Numbered from the stretch's first letter, positions 26,264 to 36,466 are shown. The stretch: DNA of 64,000 nt from Nonlabens xiamenensis (GCF_003865345.1 NZ_RMVE01000003.1:124001-188000), one strand, 5' to 3'. The notes: generated by a model from the sequence alone, not told the origin. A program made the numbers and translations.

Positions 26264-27552
26264 AGTATTATTCCCTGAACCGCAAAGCACCTGTAACCGA
26301 TTTTAAGTCGGCTGTTATACAAGGTATCGCACCTGACCGAGGGCTCTATTTCCCTAGCCAGATTGAACCGCTGTCCAACAACTTTTGGAACAACATAGGT
26401 GATCTGTCTAGAGAAGAAGCTGCTTTCCATTGTATTCAACCTTTCATCGGGAATCAAATTCCGGAAGATAAGTTAATGGAGATCATCAAAGAAACCGTTG
26501 ATTTTGAATTTCCAGTAATACCAATCAATGAAAAGGTATCGAGTCTCGAACTTTTTCACGGACCTACGCTGGCATTTAAGGACGTGGGTGCGCGATTTAT
26601 GGCCAGAAGCTTGGGCTATTTTAATCAAGATAGCGATGTAAATACAACCATACTGGTAGCTACCTCTGGTGATACTGGAGGTGCAGTAGCCAATGGATTT
26701 TTGGGAGTTTTGGGCGTTGATGTGGTCATACTCTATCCCAAAGGCAAGGTAAGTCCGGTACAGGAAAGTCAATTGACCACTTTGGGACAAAACATCACGG
26801 CTTTGGAAGTGGATGGAGTTTTTGATGATTGCCAAGACATGGTAAAATCAGCATTTTTAGACCCTGATGTCATCCAAAAACGAAGACTTACCAGCGCTAA
26901 TTCCATCAACGTTGCCCGGTGGTTACCTCAGATGTTTTATTATGTTTTTGCATATCAGCAACTCAAGGATCAGTATGCATCCCTCTCATTTAGTGTTCCT
27001 AGTGGTAATTTTGGAAATATTTGTGCAGGAATGATGGCTCACAGACTGGGTATGCCGGTAACTCATTTTATTGCTGCCAACAATAGCAATGATGTGGTTG
27101 CCCGCTATTTACAACATGGTGAGTATATCGATAGGCCTACCATCGCTACCATTAGCAATGCTATGGATGTTTCCAAACCCAGTAACTTCGTACGTATTCA
27201 AGAATTATACGATCGGGATTTGGCATCGCTCAAGCATAAATTATATGCTTATGCTTTTAGCGACCAGGATACCAAGAAAGCAATAAAAGATCTCGAAAAT
27301 CAATATCAATATATCGCAGATCCCCATGGTGCAGTGGGCTACCTTGCAGCGATAGAGCACCTACAGAGTCATCCCGATCAACATTGTGTTTTCCTGGAGA
27401 CCGCACATCCATGCAAATTCTCTGATGTGATGGAGGAAGTCTTAGGACGACCCGTTCCGATTCCTGTCAAGGTTGCATATTTAATGCAAAGGAAACAAGA
27501 GAAAATTGAAATAAGCAGTTACAAGGAGTTAAAAGATTTTTTACTGGCATAA
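26260..27552 (+). CDS. thrC: Threonine synthase
   Basis: This is a 430-residue PLP enzyme converting phosphohomoserine to threonine. I chose ATG 26260, overlapping the thrB stop as ATGA, over the TTG at 26236; the family normally begins MKYYSLN. FHGPTLAFKDVGARF (about residues 103-117) carries the PLP-binding Lys. SGDTGGAVANGFLG (about 137) and SGNFGNICAG (about 247) bind the cofactor phosphate and ring. It closes the thrABC operon and is followed by a strong hairpin terminator. Confidence 0.96.
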   Translation: MKYYSLNRKAPVTDFKSAVIQGIAPDRGLYFPSQIEPLSNNFWNNIGDLSREEAAFHCIQPFIGNQIPEDKLMEIIKETVDFEFPVIPINEKVSSLELFHGPTLAFKDVGARFMARSLGYFNQDSDVNTTILVATSGDTGGAVANGFLGVLGVDVVILYPKGKVSPVQESQLTTLGQNITALEVDGVFDDCQDMVKSAFLDPDVIQKRRLTSANSINVARWLPQMFYYVFAYQQLKDQYASLSFSVPSGNFGNICAGMMAHRLGMPVTHFIAANNSNDVVARYLQHGEYIDRPTIATISNAMDVSKPSNFVRIQELYDRDLASLKHKLYAYAFSDQDTKKAIKDLENQYQYIADPHGAVGYLAAIEHLQSHPDQHCVFLETAHPCKFSDVMEEVLGRPVPIPVKVAYLMQRKQEKIEISSYKELKDFLLA

Positions 27553-27578
27553 AAAAGAGAGGATTTCTCCTCTCTTTT
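27553..27578 (+). terminator. Terminator of thrABC
   Basis: A perfect 11-bp hairpin, AAAAGAGAGGA with loop TTTC and TCCTCTCTTTT, begins right after the thrC stop codon. Confidence 0.92.
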
Positions 27579-27791
27579 CCAGCGATCTCCACCGCTTAAC
27601 TTTAATAAACAATTCGTTGTAAAACCATTTGCTTATTTACTTAAACCGAGACAAAAGTAATATGCACACCTCATTGAGACTAAAAATAAATAACTTTTAA
27701 CCGTGTATTTTTTACGATTAACAGTAAATATCTGTAACTAAAACGATTATCAGCGAAAAATAAGTGCCGTTCATCGATGATTCAAAGATTA

Positions 27792-28865
27792 TTAATTCCT
27801 GCTTATGGTAAAACGGCTAATGTTATGATGCCCGGCCAGGTAACCGTTGGATTGATCTATCATTTTTACCGTATAAAATCCTTCGTCTGAAAGTTGACTC
27901 CAATTGGCGCCTTGATCACCGCTCCACCATATGCCATTAGTTCCAACAGCCATTAATTCTTTTCCTTTGGTACCAGGAACAAAAATGATATCACTGCAAT
28001 AACCAGGATCATTTCCATTAGCCATTAATTTCCAATTTCGGCCGCCGTCATAAGTAATGGCTTTGTTATAGGTATTCATCTTTTTGTCTTCCCAGTTGCC
28101 ACCGATCATCACACCCAACTCTTGATCGTAGAAATCAATGGCAAATATTCCTGCCATTTCAGAACCAGCTATCATCGGTGTAGCATATTCTTCCCAAGTG
28201 GAACCTCGGTCCTTGCTGTGCAGAATACGTGCTGCGGCACCGCCTGTTGCCAACCATACGTGGTCTCCTTGAACAGCAATATTAGAATTGCTGGCGGCAA
28301 ATGCAGCTTCGCCAGGAATGAATTCTGGCATATACGTACACTTGCATTTAGCCCAACTCAATCCTCCATCAAATGTCTTAATCACGGACAGACAATCTTC
28401 AGTAGGATCTCCAAAGGCAATGCCTTCCTGATCATCCCAAAAACGCATACTATCATAAAAAACCCTTTCTTCATATTCTGTATAAACCAATTCTACTTCA
28501 TCATTGGCATGCGCAATCTTATATATTAAGGCAGGGTTGCCCGCCGTAAGGATATAAGTGAATTGGTCTGTTACAGCAATTGACCTGAACTCCAATTCCT
28601 TATGATCCTCCAGTTGTATTTTCGATTTTTCAAGGGTGCCGGTTTTAGCATCAATCTTACCGTACGTGCCTGTATTTCCAGCAAACCAATAATTGTCGCC
28701 CCCATAGTCCAAGGCTCTAACGCTGATCGAATCATTCATGACAGAACTCAATGATATGCTGGGAATCGCATTTAATGTAGTAGGCGTAGCTGGCAAAGAT
28801 TCTCGCTTCTCCTGATTACAGGACGCCAGAATTAGTAAGCTTAAGAGCAAGTAAAATTTATTCAT
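27792..28865 (-). CDS. BNR/YCF48-like repeat lipoprotein
   Basis: This is a 357-residue protein with a lipoprotein signal (LLLSLLILASCNQ, Cys at about 16). The mature part has repeated beta-propeller-like units with the Asp-box style phrases TFDGGLSWAK, SKDRGSTWEEY, TYDGGRNWKLM and SGDQGANWSQL. These are typical of sialidase-like BNR and photosystem assembly Ycf48-like propellers. No catalytic residues are evident. Flavobacterial genomes often label such proteins oxidoreductases without proof. It is a surface or periplasmic propeller of unknown partner, transcribed divergently from the rRNA methyltransferase. Confidence 0.82.
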   Translation of the reverse strand: MNKFYLLLSLLILASCNQEKRESLPATPTTLNAIPSISLSSVMNDSISVRALDYGGDNYWFAGNTGTYGKIDAKTGTLEKSKIQLEDHKELEFRSIAVTDQFTYILTAGNPALIYKIAHANDEVELVYTEYEERVFYDSMRFWDDQEGIAFGDPTEDCLSVIKTFDGGLSWAKCKCTYMPEFIPGEAAFAASNSNIAVQGDHVWLATGGAAARILHSKDRGSTWEEYATPMIAGSEMAGIFAIDFYDQELGVMIGGNWEDKKMNTYNKAITYDGGRNWKLMANGNDPGYCSDIIFVPGTKGKELMAVGTNGIWWSGDQGANWSQLSDEGFYTVKMIDQSNGYLAGHHNISRFTISRN

Positions 28866-29015
28866 GACGTAAAAATACTGTTTTGAGGCAATACTTGTGG
28901 GTTCAGAAAATCTAGGAAAGAGTAGAACAACAGATATGCAGCAACTGGGTATGAATTTGGGCAGATTATATCTTAAAAAGCTAGTGTACAGGTATCAAAA
29001 ACTTGAGATAAGCCT

Positions 29016-29023
29016 TACTTTTG
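29016..29023 (+). promoter_or_regulatory. Candidate -7 box for the rRNA methyltransferase
   Basis: TACTTTTG fits TAnnTTTG exactly and lies 4 nt before the ATG at 29028, so the mRNA would be nearly leaderless. No TTG lies at the expected distance upstream. Confidence 0.35.
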
Positions 29024-29027
29024 CAAA

Positions 29028-30242
29028 ATGAGATTTCACCATAACTTAGTTCAGGCGACGGTAGACGCCTTGCACAATATCTTCAATGATGGCAAGTATG
29101 CCGATCAAGCCATACAAAAAATCCTAAAACGAGATAGCCGTTGGGGCTCCAGGGATCGTGGTTTCATTGCTGAGACTACATACGACATCGTCCGCTACAA
29201 AAGGTTATATGCTGCAATTGCTGGTGTGAGCGAACCATTTAATAAGCAAGATTTATGGCGATTGACCAGCGTTTGGATCGTTCTCAATGGCTACGATTTG
29301 CCTGCCTGGGAAGAGTATTACAATACTCCGGTAAGACGTATCAAGGGTAAATTGGACGAATACCAAAAGGACCGGAAACTCAGGGAATCTATACCTGACT
29401 GGTTAGATGAAATGGGGATCAAAGAATTAGGTAATCTCTGGGAGCAGGAAATTGCCGCCTTGAACAAGCAGGCTCCAGTAGTGTTGAGGGTCAACCGACT
29501 CAAAACCGACCTAGATACTTTAAAGGAAAAGATGGTCGCTGAAGAAATCGCAACCACCAAACACGAACGCTTTCCTGATGCGCTAATTCTGAATGATCGT
29601 GCCAATGTATTCCGCACGCAGCCTTTCAATGACGGCTTGTTTGAAGTTCAGGATGCTGGTTCGCAACTGATTGCCGACTTCCTCAAACCAGAACCAGGGA
29701 CTCGAGTCATGGACGCTTGTGCTGGTGCAGGTGGAAAAACTTTACACCTGGCCGCCATGATGGAGAACAAAGGCCAGATCATTGCTACCGATATTTATAA
29801 AAATAAACTGCACGAGCTTAAACGTAGAGCGCGCAGGGCTGGTGCCCACAATATTGAAACCAGATTGTTAGATTCTACCAAGGTGATCAAAAAGCTGGAT
29901 GGCAAGATGGATGCTTTATTGATCGATGCTCCATGTAGTGGATTAGGTGTTCTAAGGAGAAATCCGGATGCCAAATGGAAACTACAACCTGAATTTGTTG
30001 AAGAGATCAAAAAAACCCAGCAAGAGATTCTACAATCCTACAGCCGGGTATTAAAACCAGGTGGTGCCATGGTCTACGCAACTTGCTCGATATTCCAATC
30101 TGAGAATGAACACCAGGTAGAGACATTCCTAAATTCTGAATCCGGGAAGGATTTTGAGTTGGAAGACTCACAAACCCTCTATGCACACCGAGATGGTTTT
30201 GACGGTTTTTATATGGCAAGGCTCAAGAAAAAGAATGTCTAA
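29028..30242 (+). CDS. RsmB/NOP2-family RNA (cytosine-5) methyltransferase
   Basis: This is a 404-residue protein. Residues 1-150 form the NusB-like and PUA-like N-terminal part. The Rossmann methyltransferase starts near 225 with DACAGAGGKTLHLAAMM (SAM binding). LIDAPCSGLGVLRRNP (about 297-312) holds the first catalytic Cys and YATCSIF (about 350-356) the second Cys that forms the covalent bond with cytosine. Its substrate is probably 16S rRNA, as for RsmB or RsmF. A secreted nuclease gene begins 20 nt after its stop. The exact target position cannot be read from sequence. Confidence 0.93.
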   Translation: MRFHHNLVQATVDALHNIFNDGKYADQAIQKILKRDSRWGSRDRGFIAETTYDIVRYKRLYAAIAGVSEPFNKQDLWRLTSVWIVLNGYDLPAWEEYYNTPVRRIKGKLDEYQKDRKLRESIPDWLDEMGIKELGNLWEQEIAALNKQAPVVLRVNRLKTDLDTLKEKMVAEEIATTKHERFPDALILNDRANVFRTQPFNDGLFEVQDAGSQLIADFLKPEPGTRVMDACAGAGGKTLHLAAMMENKGQIIATDIYKNKLHELKRRARRAGAHNIETRLLDSTKVIKKLDGKMDALLIDAPCSGLGVLRRNPDAKWKLQPEFVEEIKKTQQEILQSYSRVLKPGGAMVYATCSIFQSENEHQVETFLNSESGKDFELEDSQTLYAHRDGFDGFYMARLKKKNV

Positions 30243-30261
30243 TTGCGGACACCTATATATT

Positions 30262-32289
30262 ATGAAAAAGTTATTTTACACTTTGCTCGTTTTTAGTTTA
30301 TTGGCAAATGCCCAGGCGCCTAGTGGCTATTACAACAGCGCCAACGGCTTGACTGGATATGCCTTAAAAACTGAGCTTAAAAACATCATATCCAATGGGT
30401 ATAACGCCCAATCTTATAGTTCGCTGATCGGTCTCTACGATACTTCCGATAATGATGCTTACTACGACAATGGTACCCAAACAAATACCATTCTGGATAT
30501 TTATTCTGAAATCCCGAATGGAAATGAGCCCTATCTCTATTTTATCGGAAGTAATTCGAATTGTGGTAATTTTAATAGTGAAGGTGATTGCTATAACAGG
30601 GAGCACATCTTTCCACAAGGATTTTTTAGCCAGAATGAACCTATGCGCAGTGATGCCCATCACGTAATTCCAACCGACGGATTTGTTAATGGTGGAAGAG
30701 GTAGTCTTCCCTTTGGAAGAGTAAATCCCAATGGCGCAAGTATTACTACCTACTCCAATGGTACCAGAAGAGGTCCGTCAATCACACCTGGATTTTCAGG
30801 AACTGTTTTTGAACCCATTGATGAATTTAAAGGCGATGTGGCACGAATGCTATTGTATTTTGCTACCAGATATGAAGACAACATTAATGATACTGGCTGG
30901 GACAATCCCTCTGCCAGTGTCAACAATCCGCGAGATGGATCAGCCGACCGTTTCTATGAGCAATGGTATATAGATCTTCTGTTGGATTGGCACGCGGCAG
31001 ATCCGGTTAGCCAGCGGGAAATAGATAGAAATGATGACATTTATGTGCACCAAAACAACAGGAACCCCTACATTGACAATCCTCAATATGTCACCATGAT
31101 CTGGACCGCCAGCAATACTGCTTCTGGTGAACTCTTTGCTACGCTTACGGGCACCTATATGGATACGAATGCCAACAATATGGCGGATGCTGGCGATGAG
31201 ATCATTTATGAATACGCTATCAATAATATAGGCAGCACCACTCTTTATAATGTGACCAGCAATGCGCTCAATGGTACATTTAATAATGGTATGACGCCTA
31301 TTCCATCGATTGCACCAGGGACTAATCTAAGTAATCCATATGGAACATTAACTTATACATTGACCGCAAGTGATGTTCCTCCTAACAATCCCAGCTGTAT
31401 GATCACTAATCAATTGACGATCATGGCCAATTTCAATGCCGCTGGAACTAACGGAACCTTAAATACATTGAGCGATGATCCTAATGATTTTGCCAACGTG
31501 GATTCAAACAACGATAACCTCCCTGACGACATCACTGAAGTGGAAATTTGTCAGAACAACAACCCCAGTTTTACCACCTTGTTCATCAGTGAGTACGTTG
31601 AGGGTAGTAGTAACAATAAAGCGATCGAATTGAGTAACTGGACGGGCGCAACGGTAAATCTTGCTGGATACAGTCTGATGAGACAACCTAATGGAAGCGG
31701 AGCTTGGGATGGTGAAGTACAGTTAATAGGTAGCGTGGCAGACCAGGACGCTTTTGTCGTGGCTAGAGGCGCTGCGGGTCCAGCTATCTTGGCAGAGACC
31801 GATCAAACCGTTGGTTCAGGTCTGGCTTTAGACTTTAACGGAAACGATCCCGTAGGGTTATTTCTGAATGGGAATCTCATTGATATAGTAGGAGATTTTG
31901 ATGGCGGTAGCACTGATTTTGCGGCCAATGAAACTTTGGTTCGTAAACCTAATGTTCAGGCGCCAAAGGTACCATGGGATAAGTCTGCCGATTGGGAAGT
32001 ATTCTCCCAGGATGATATCACAGACTTGGGGCAACATGATGCAGTAACTTTAAGTCAGTCGGTTATAGAGTTAACCGAAATATCCATTTTCCCAAACCCT
32101 TCCAACGGATACATCAATATCGAGGATCCAGAACGGCATATCCAATCCATCGAGCTGTTTGACCTTGCTGGAAGACGTATCCAAGACTGGCAAGCCAACC
32201 AGCAGATATATATCGCCGATAGTGGCATCTACCTACTTGTACTGAACACCGATGCAGGAAGTATCAGCAAAAAGCTGGTCGTTAGATAA
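30262..32289 (+). CDS. Secreted endonuclease I with lamin-tail-like domain and T9SS sorting tail
   Basis: This is a 675-residue protein. ATG 30262 starts a clean signal peptide (cleavage after NAQA). An upstream extension to 30154 overlaps the methyltransferase and is unlikely. Residues about 25-290 are an EndA/endonuclease I domain: NREHIFPQGFF and SDAHHVIPTDGFVN form the His-metal site. About 300-430 resemble the DUF11-type repeat found in cell-surface proteins. About 455-590 resemble a lamin-tail (LTD) domain (LFISEYVEGSSNNKAIELSN). The last 80 residues (SIFPNPSNGYINI, then KKLVVR) are a type IX secretion signal. It should be exported, perhaps to feed on DNA or clear extracellular DNA. Confidence 0.92.
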   Translation: MKKLFYTLLVFSLLANAQAPSGYYNSANGLTGYALKTELKNIISNGYNAQSYSSLIGLYDTSDNDAYYDNGTQTNTILDIYSEIPNGNEPYLYFIGSNSNCGNFNSEGDCYNREHIFPQGFFSQNEPMRSDAHHVIPTDGFVNGGRGSLPFGRVNPNGASITTYSNGTRRGPSITPGFSGTVFEPIDEFKGDVARMLLYFATRYEDNINDTGWDNPSASVNNPRDGSADRFYEQWYIDLLLDWHAADPVSQREIDRNDDIYVHQNNRNPYIDNPQYVTMIWTASNTASGELFATLTGTYMDTNANNMADAGDEIIYEYAINNIGSTTLYNVTSNALNGTFNNGMTPIPSIAPGTNLSNPYGTLTYTLTASDVPPNNPSCMITNQLTIMANFNAAGTNGTLNTLSDDPNDFANVDSNNDNLPDDITEVEICQNNNPSFTTLFISEYVEGSSNNKAIELSNWTGATVNLAGYSLMRQPNGSGAWDGEVQLIGSVADQDAFVVARGAAGPAILAETDQTVGSGLALDFNGNDPVGLFLNGNLIDIVGDFDGGSTDFAANETLVRKPNVQAPKVPWDKSADWEVFSQDDITDLGQHDAVTLSQSVIELTEISIFPNPSNGYINIEDPERHIQSIELFDLAGRRIQDWQANQQIYIADSGIYLLVLNTDAGSISKKLVVR

Positions 32290-32293
32290 ACTG

Positions 32294-32331
32294 AAAAAGG
32301 AGGTCGGTTAATAAAATCCACCTCCTTTTTT
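32294..32331. terminator. Shared terminator between convergent genes
   Basis: AAAAAGGAGGT and ACCTCCTTTTT form an 11-bp stem with a 16-nt loop between the + strand nuclease and the - strand dehydrogenase. A-runs and T-runs on both sides allow use in both directions. Confidence 0.85.
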
Positions 32332-32335
32332 GATG

Positions 32336-33343
32336 TTATAAAGACATGTTGATGACCGCCCGAAACCTGGTTTTATTCTCCATCATTTTAGAAAAAGCTT
32401 CTTGAGCATTATCTAGGGAAAACTCCTCGATCATAGGAATAGCCCCAGTTCGTGCGCTGAATTTTAGGGTATCCTCACTGTCAGGCGCTACACCACTAGG
32501 CCAACCTTTAAGGCTTTTTCTGGCTTGAAGTAATTGTAGAGGTGAAACTTTAATTTCATCTCCAGCAGCTGCGATTAACAACATAGTTCCGTCGATGGCC
32601 AGTCCATCTACCACACTTGAAATCGCATCGGCATGCGGAGCGGTGGCCACAATCAAATCAGCACCACCCAATTTTTGAAGCGCTTCTACCGGATCTACAT
32701 CATCTGTAGCGATAAAATGATCTGCACCTAATTCCATGGCCAGTTCTTTTTTATCCTCTGTAGTACTTAAAGCGACAGTCGTCATTCCCATTTTGTGGGC
32801 ATATTGGATGGCGAGGTGTCCCAAACCACCAATACCTTGAACTGCGACAGTATCTCCAGCTCGTAAACCAGCGTTACGCATCCCATTAAATACAGTTATC
32901 CCAGCACAAAGCAAGGGTGCTGCTTCGGTACTTTTTAAGTTGTCAGGAACACGGGCTACTGCTTCATAAGGAGCGGTCATATATTCTGCATAACCACCAT
33001 CATAGGAGATTCCCGATATTTTGGCATTTTCACAATTGATGAATTTGCCTCGACGGCATGGGTCGCAATCAAAACAATGACCACCATGCCAGCCTACTCC
33101 TACTCTATCTCCACTTTTAAATAAGGAAACATTGCTACCGGTTTCTTCTATAATACCTATGACTTCGTGACCAGGGGTACGTGGGAATTCGTTGCCCATA
33201 GCTCCTTGACGGACAAAATCATCACTGTGACAGATTCCGCATGCCTCCACTTTAATCAATACCTCATTAGCGGCTGGTTGAGGTTTGGGCATGTCGACCA
33301 CCTGTAGGTCTCCACCTTGCTCCATAAATCTTGCTGCTTTCAT
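32336..33343 (-). CDS. Zinc-dependent alcohol dehydrogenase (MDR family)
   Basis: This is a 335-residue protein. ACGICHSD (about 35-42) and GHEVIG (about 62-67) provide catalytic zinc ligands, and GHCFDCDPCRRGKFINC holds the four Cys of the structural zinc. GIGGLGHLAIQYA (about 172) is the NAD(P)-binding Rossmann loop. This is the AdhA/AdhP-like medium-chain dehydrogenase pattern, converting alcohols to aldehydes or the reverse; the substrate is unknown. A second enzyme of the same superfamily is at 46677-47735 but is not closely related. The gene converges on the nuclease gene and shares its terminator. Confidence 0.92.
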   Translation of the reverse strand: MKAARFMEQGGDLQVVDMPKPQPAANEVLIKVEACGICHSDDFVRQGAMGNEFPRTPGHEVIGIIEETGSNVSLFKSGDRVGVGWHGGHCFDCDPCRRGKFINCENAKISGISYDGGYAEYMTAPYEAVARVPDNLKSTEAAPLLCAGITVFNGMRNAGLRAGDTVAVQGIGGLGHLAIQYAHKMGMTTVALSTTEDKKELAMELGADHFIATDDVDPVEALQKLGGADLIVATAPHADAISSVVDGLAIDGTMLLIAAAGDEIKVSPLQLLQARKSLKGWPSGVAPDSEDTLKFSARTGAIPMIEEFSLDNAQEAFSKMMENKTRFRAVINMSL

Positions 33344-33526
33344 ATTTTTTCAGTTTTGATAAAAGATATGCAATGACTAAGGTGTGCACTGTTAGTTTTT
33401 GGTTAAGATTTCTCCATGAAATACATGTTTTTGCTCATTACCCAAGCAGATATTCGATAATATGCAAGGGTGTTTAAACATATTCCGGATTTTCGTATAT
33501 ATTCGCCCACCAAGATCAACCAACTA

Positions 33527-34801
33527 GTGAAATTTCAGATTATAATTGCCCTCAGTATCCTTCTAGGTTCCTTACTGACAAATGCTCAAGAATTCTCTTT
33601 TAAGCCCGCCGATTCTGATGCTCTGGAGGATCGTGTAGAATTGTTAAACCATACATTTAAAGACAATATAACAGGACCAAACGCTCGACAGGTAAAAAAA
33701 TACTATGCCGACTTTGAAGAATCCTTTGCCTCAAAAATTCAAAAAGGTCATTTTTGGTTTGACAGTGAGGTTCAGCAGAAACTAGATCGTATACTATCTA
33801 AAGTTTATGAGGTTATACCTGAATTAAATTCAGATGACCACTTATGGTTGATTGAACATTCATTAGTCCCCAATGCAGCTTGTTACGGTAATGGGATATT
33901 TACGGTTAATGCAGGTTTGTTTTTGACCATGGAACACGATGAAGAAATAGCTTTTGTGGTTTGTCATGAACTGGCGCATTACCTCGAGCAACATTCTATC
34001 AAGCGATTTCAAAATATGGCCGCCTTACTAAAAAGTAAGGAAATGAAAGATAAAATATCTTCCGCCAAAAGAAAACGATTCGGTTCAACAAGAGCAGGTT
34101 TGGAACTAATGGATGAGATTTCCATTGACATTCTTTCACATTCTGTAGAGGCCGAATATGAGGCGGATATGGTCGGATTAGATTTGTATAAGAAGTTGGG
34201 CTATCCCTTGGAGTTTGCTGCAACAGCTTTAGACAAACTTAGAAATTATGGAGAGGCCACAAGATCAGATCAAATCGATCTCAAAAGGGTGTTTCAAACA
34301 GAAGCCTATCCATTCAAAAGCTTTTGGACTAAAAAAAACCTGACGCTTTTCAGTGCCAATGCTGACGTTGATGATTTTGCTATGAAATCAGATAGCCTTC
34401 AAACCCATCCAGATATAGAAAACAGAGTAAAAAAAATGATGAGTTTTACCCAAAATGACTCGGTCCGTAATTCAACGATGAAAACCAAAAACCCTTTGCT
34501 CATCACTTTGTTGGACATGAACTTGGAGGCAGGAAATATTGATTATGGTCTGTTTCAAACTATACAACATTATCAAAATCAACAGCTCACTGAACAAGAG
34601 TTCCGTCATCAAATACTCAAACTGCTGGTAAAAACAGCTGAATTGAAAAAAAACCACAGCTTTGGTAAGAAAGTAAGTACCTATCTTTCTTCTTCCGAGC
34701 AAAAGGCAATCAACGAAATACGTAATTTTTTACATAATCTATCCGCAAGAAACCTTGACAAGTTAATTACAGCTTATCAAGGCCAATACAATTTAAATTA
34801 A
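33527..34801 (+). CDS. M48-family metalloprotease, secreted
   Basis: This is a 424-residue protein. I prefer GTG 33527, which starts a signal peptide (VKFQIIIALSILLGSLLTNAQ), over an upstream GTG at 33470. HELAH (about 147-151) is the zinc motif and EAEYEADMVGLDLYKKLGY (about 207-225) gives the downstream Glu ligand, typical of the M48 (HtpX/BepA-like) peptidases. The C-terminal 150 residues are helical without TPR motifs I can recognise. It may act in outer-membrane or periplasmic quality control. The next gene begins 13 nt downstream, suggesting an operon. Confidence 0.87.
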   Translation: MKFQIIIALSILLGSLLTNAQEFSFKPADSDALEDRVELLNHTFKDNITGPNARQVKKYYADFEESFASKIQKGHFWFDSEVQQKLDRILSKVYEVIPELNSDDHLWLIEHSLVPNAACYGNGIFTVNAGLFLTMEHDEEIAFVVCHELAHYLEQHSIKRFQNMAALLKSKEMKDKISSAKRKRFGSTRAGLELMDEISIDILSHSVEAEYEADMVGLDLYKKLGYPLEFAATALDKLRNYGEATRSDQIDLKRVFQTEAYPFKSFWTKKNLTLFSANADVDDFAMKSDSLQTHPDIENRVKKMMSFTQNDSVRNSTMKTKNPLLITLLDMNLEAGNIDYGLFQTIQHYQNQQLTEQEFRHQILKLLVKTAELKKNHSFGKKVSTYLSSSEQKAINEIRNFLHNLSARNLDKLITAYQGQYNLN

Positions 34802-34814
34802 ATTCTATATAACC

Positions 34815-36335
34815 ATGTCATTTAAAATCAACCTATGTACCATTTTACTGTTTTCATGCGCCTGGCTCATGAACGCGCAGTCCAAGAAACTTGAAGGTCT
34901 TACCTCGTTTAAGCTTCAAAATTCAGGAACCATGATGGACAAAAATAACAACGTTGATGGGTATTACTTTTTTTATGAAGTAGATAAACTCAAAAAAGGA
35001 AAACGTGAATACGCCCTCAAGTTTCTCGACAATAATCTAAACGAGGTAGCCACCAAATCTATCGTTGACGGCAAAAGAACTTTTGTAATTGATGTTCAGT
35101 TCAATAACCAGGCTTTACTGGTGACAATGATAGATTCAAAGGAAGATATGTTTAAATTGATTTCATTTGATAGGCAAGGGAACCAATTAGACACCAAAAC
35201 CATCGAATATGACAAATATAAAATAGTGGAATTTATGCAGAACCAGGAGGCGATGGGTTTACATAAAATGGTCACTGCTGCTGATAACAAAGGTTTTATA
35301 TTCTCAGAGCTGGTAAAGAATAAAAAATATGGATATCGCATTCAGTACCTTCCCACCGATGGAGGAAAAGATTGGGTCTTTGCCTCAGATCCAGAAGATA
35401 AATACCATTATAACATTAAAGTGTTGGAGGTAAACGATGATATGATCATCGCCCAGGAATCTTCCAGAAAATCTCTTTTCAATAGTAAAGGGAACAACAG
35501 TATAATTGCCATTGACATCAATACTGGAAAGGAATTATGGAGAAAAACTTACGAAAAGGAAACTGAACCTCGTTACGTTAAAAATGCATTCTTGACAGAT
35601 GAGAATCAAACCGTTGTTTTGGGGGAGTATTTTTTAGAAGGTGAGAACTGGTATAGCGCTAAGGGTACTGGTCTATTTACCCAAACCATTGAAGCCGATG
35701 GATCTGTTTCCAGAGAATCCAAACTATCCTGGGACGAAGGTATTAAACCTCATATGCCAAAAAACGCCCAGTTTGAAAAAGAAAAGGAGAACATATTCTT
35801 CCATGACTTTGTGAGAATGCAAGATGGTACTTTTTACGCTATTGGCGAAAAGTTCAAAAAGAACTTCAATGCCTTAGGGCTTTTGTCACGTGGTGCCAAA
35901 ACCAAGCTTGTCATTACAGATGCGATGATTTTTAAATTCAGTCCTACTTTTGAACTACAACATGTAGAAGTACTTGAAAAAGGTAAGTCAACCGTAGCAA
36001 GCTTATCTGATTTTGGAAGTCCTCAGATCAATGCCCTTGCTTTAAATGCTTATGGTGCGTTTGATTTTAACTATACGCAATTCAATTTGGATAGAGATCA
36101 ATTTGTCGTTTCATTTACTGACTATGAAAGACTAAAAGGAGAAAAAAATAAGTACGCGTTTACCGCAATCTCTGTAGAGGATGGCGAATTCTTTAAAGAT
36201 AAGATTTACCTTGAAAACAGTGACCGTAAGGTCAGTTATCGCGTACTTCCAGCAAAAACTGGAAATGTTACCATCATCGAATACAATAATAAGGAAGAGT
36301 CCACAAGTATCAGGTTAGAAAAACTGAACATCTAG
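34815..36335 (+). CDS. Secreted beta-propeller-like hypothetical protein
   Basis: This is a 506-residue protein with a signal peptide (cleavage after LMNAQ). The mature protein is beta-rich, with repeated units such as FKLISFDRQGNQLDTKTI and SIIAIDINTGKELWRKTY that suggest a propeller. I think it belongs to an uncharacterised Bacteroidota family, possibly DUF6770, but cannot confirm. It follows the M48 protease by 13 nt and has its own terminator, so the pair is probably one transcript. Confidence 0.75.
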   Translation: MSFKINLCTILLFSCAWLMNAQSKKLEGLTSFKLQNSGTMMDKNNNVDGYYFFYEVDKLKKGKREYALKFLDNNLNEVATKSIVDGKRTFVIDVQFNNQALLVTMIDSKEDMFKLISFDRQGNQLDTKTIEYDKYKIVEFMQNQEAMGLHKMVTAADNKGFIFSELVKNKKYGYRIQYLPTDGGKDWVFASDPEDKYHYNIKVLEVNDDMIIAQESSRKSLFNSKGNNSIIAIDINTGKELWRKTYEKETEPRYVKNAFLTDENQTVVLGEYFLEGENWYSAKGTGLFTQTIEADGSVSRESKLSWDEGIKPHMPKNAQFEKEKENIFFHDFVRMQDGTFYAIGEKFKKNFNALGLLSRGAKTKLVITDAMIFKFSPTFELQHVEVLEKGKSTVASLSDFGSPQINALALNAYGAFDFNYTQFNLDRDQFVVSFTDYERLKGEKNKYAFTAISVEDGEFFKDKIYLENSDRKVSYRVLPAKTGNVTIIEYNNKEESTSIRLEKLNI

Positions 36336-36353
36336 AATCTGGTCTCAAAATAT

Positions 36354-36384
36354 AAAAGGTCGCTTTAACCAGCGGCCTTTTTTT
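36354..36384 (+). terminator. Terminator after the M48 / propeller pair
   Basis: AAAAGGTCGCT and AGCGGCCTTTT pair over 11 positions (one G-T), with loop TTAACC and a following T-run. Confidence 0.88.
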
Positions 36385-36418
36385 ATGCCTTTAAGATTGT
36401 AAACAAGTCCGTTGATAA

Positions 36419-36440
36419 TTCCGCTTTCGCGAAAGCGGAA
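36419..36440. repeat. Palindrome extended to 22 bp
   Basis: The GCTTTCGCGAAAGC core at 36423-36436 is extended to a perfect palindrome starting TTCCGC and ending GCGGAA. It lies between a terminator and the purL promoter box. Confidence 0.95.
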
Positions 36441-36466
36441 CCACCACAAATATGCTGGTAAAAATG

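Noticed and set aside
28122-28529. 135-codon + strand frame opposite the BNR lipoprotein gene
   Set aside because: Antisense shadow; the - strand reading has a lipobox and Asp-box repeats.
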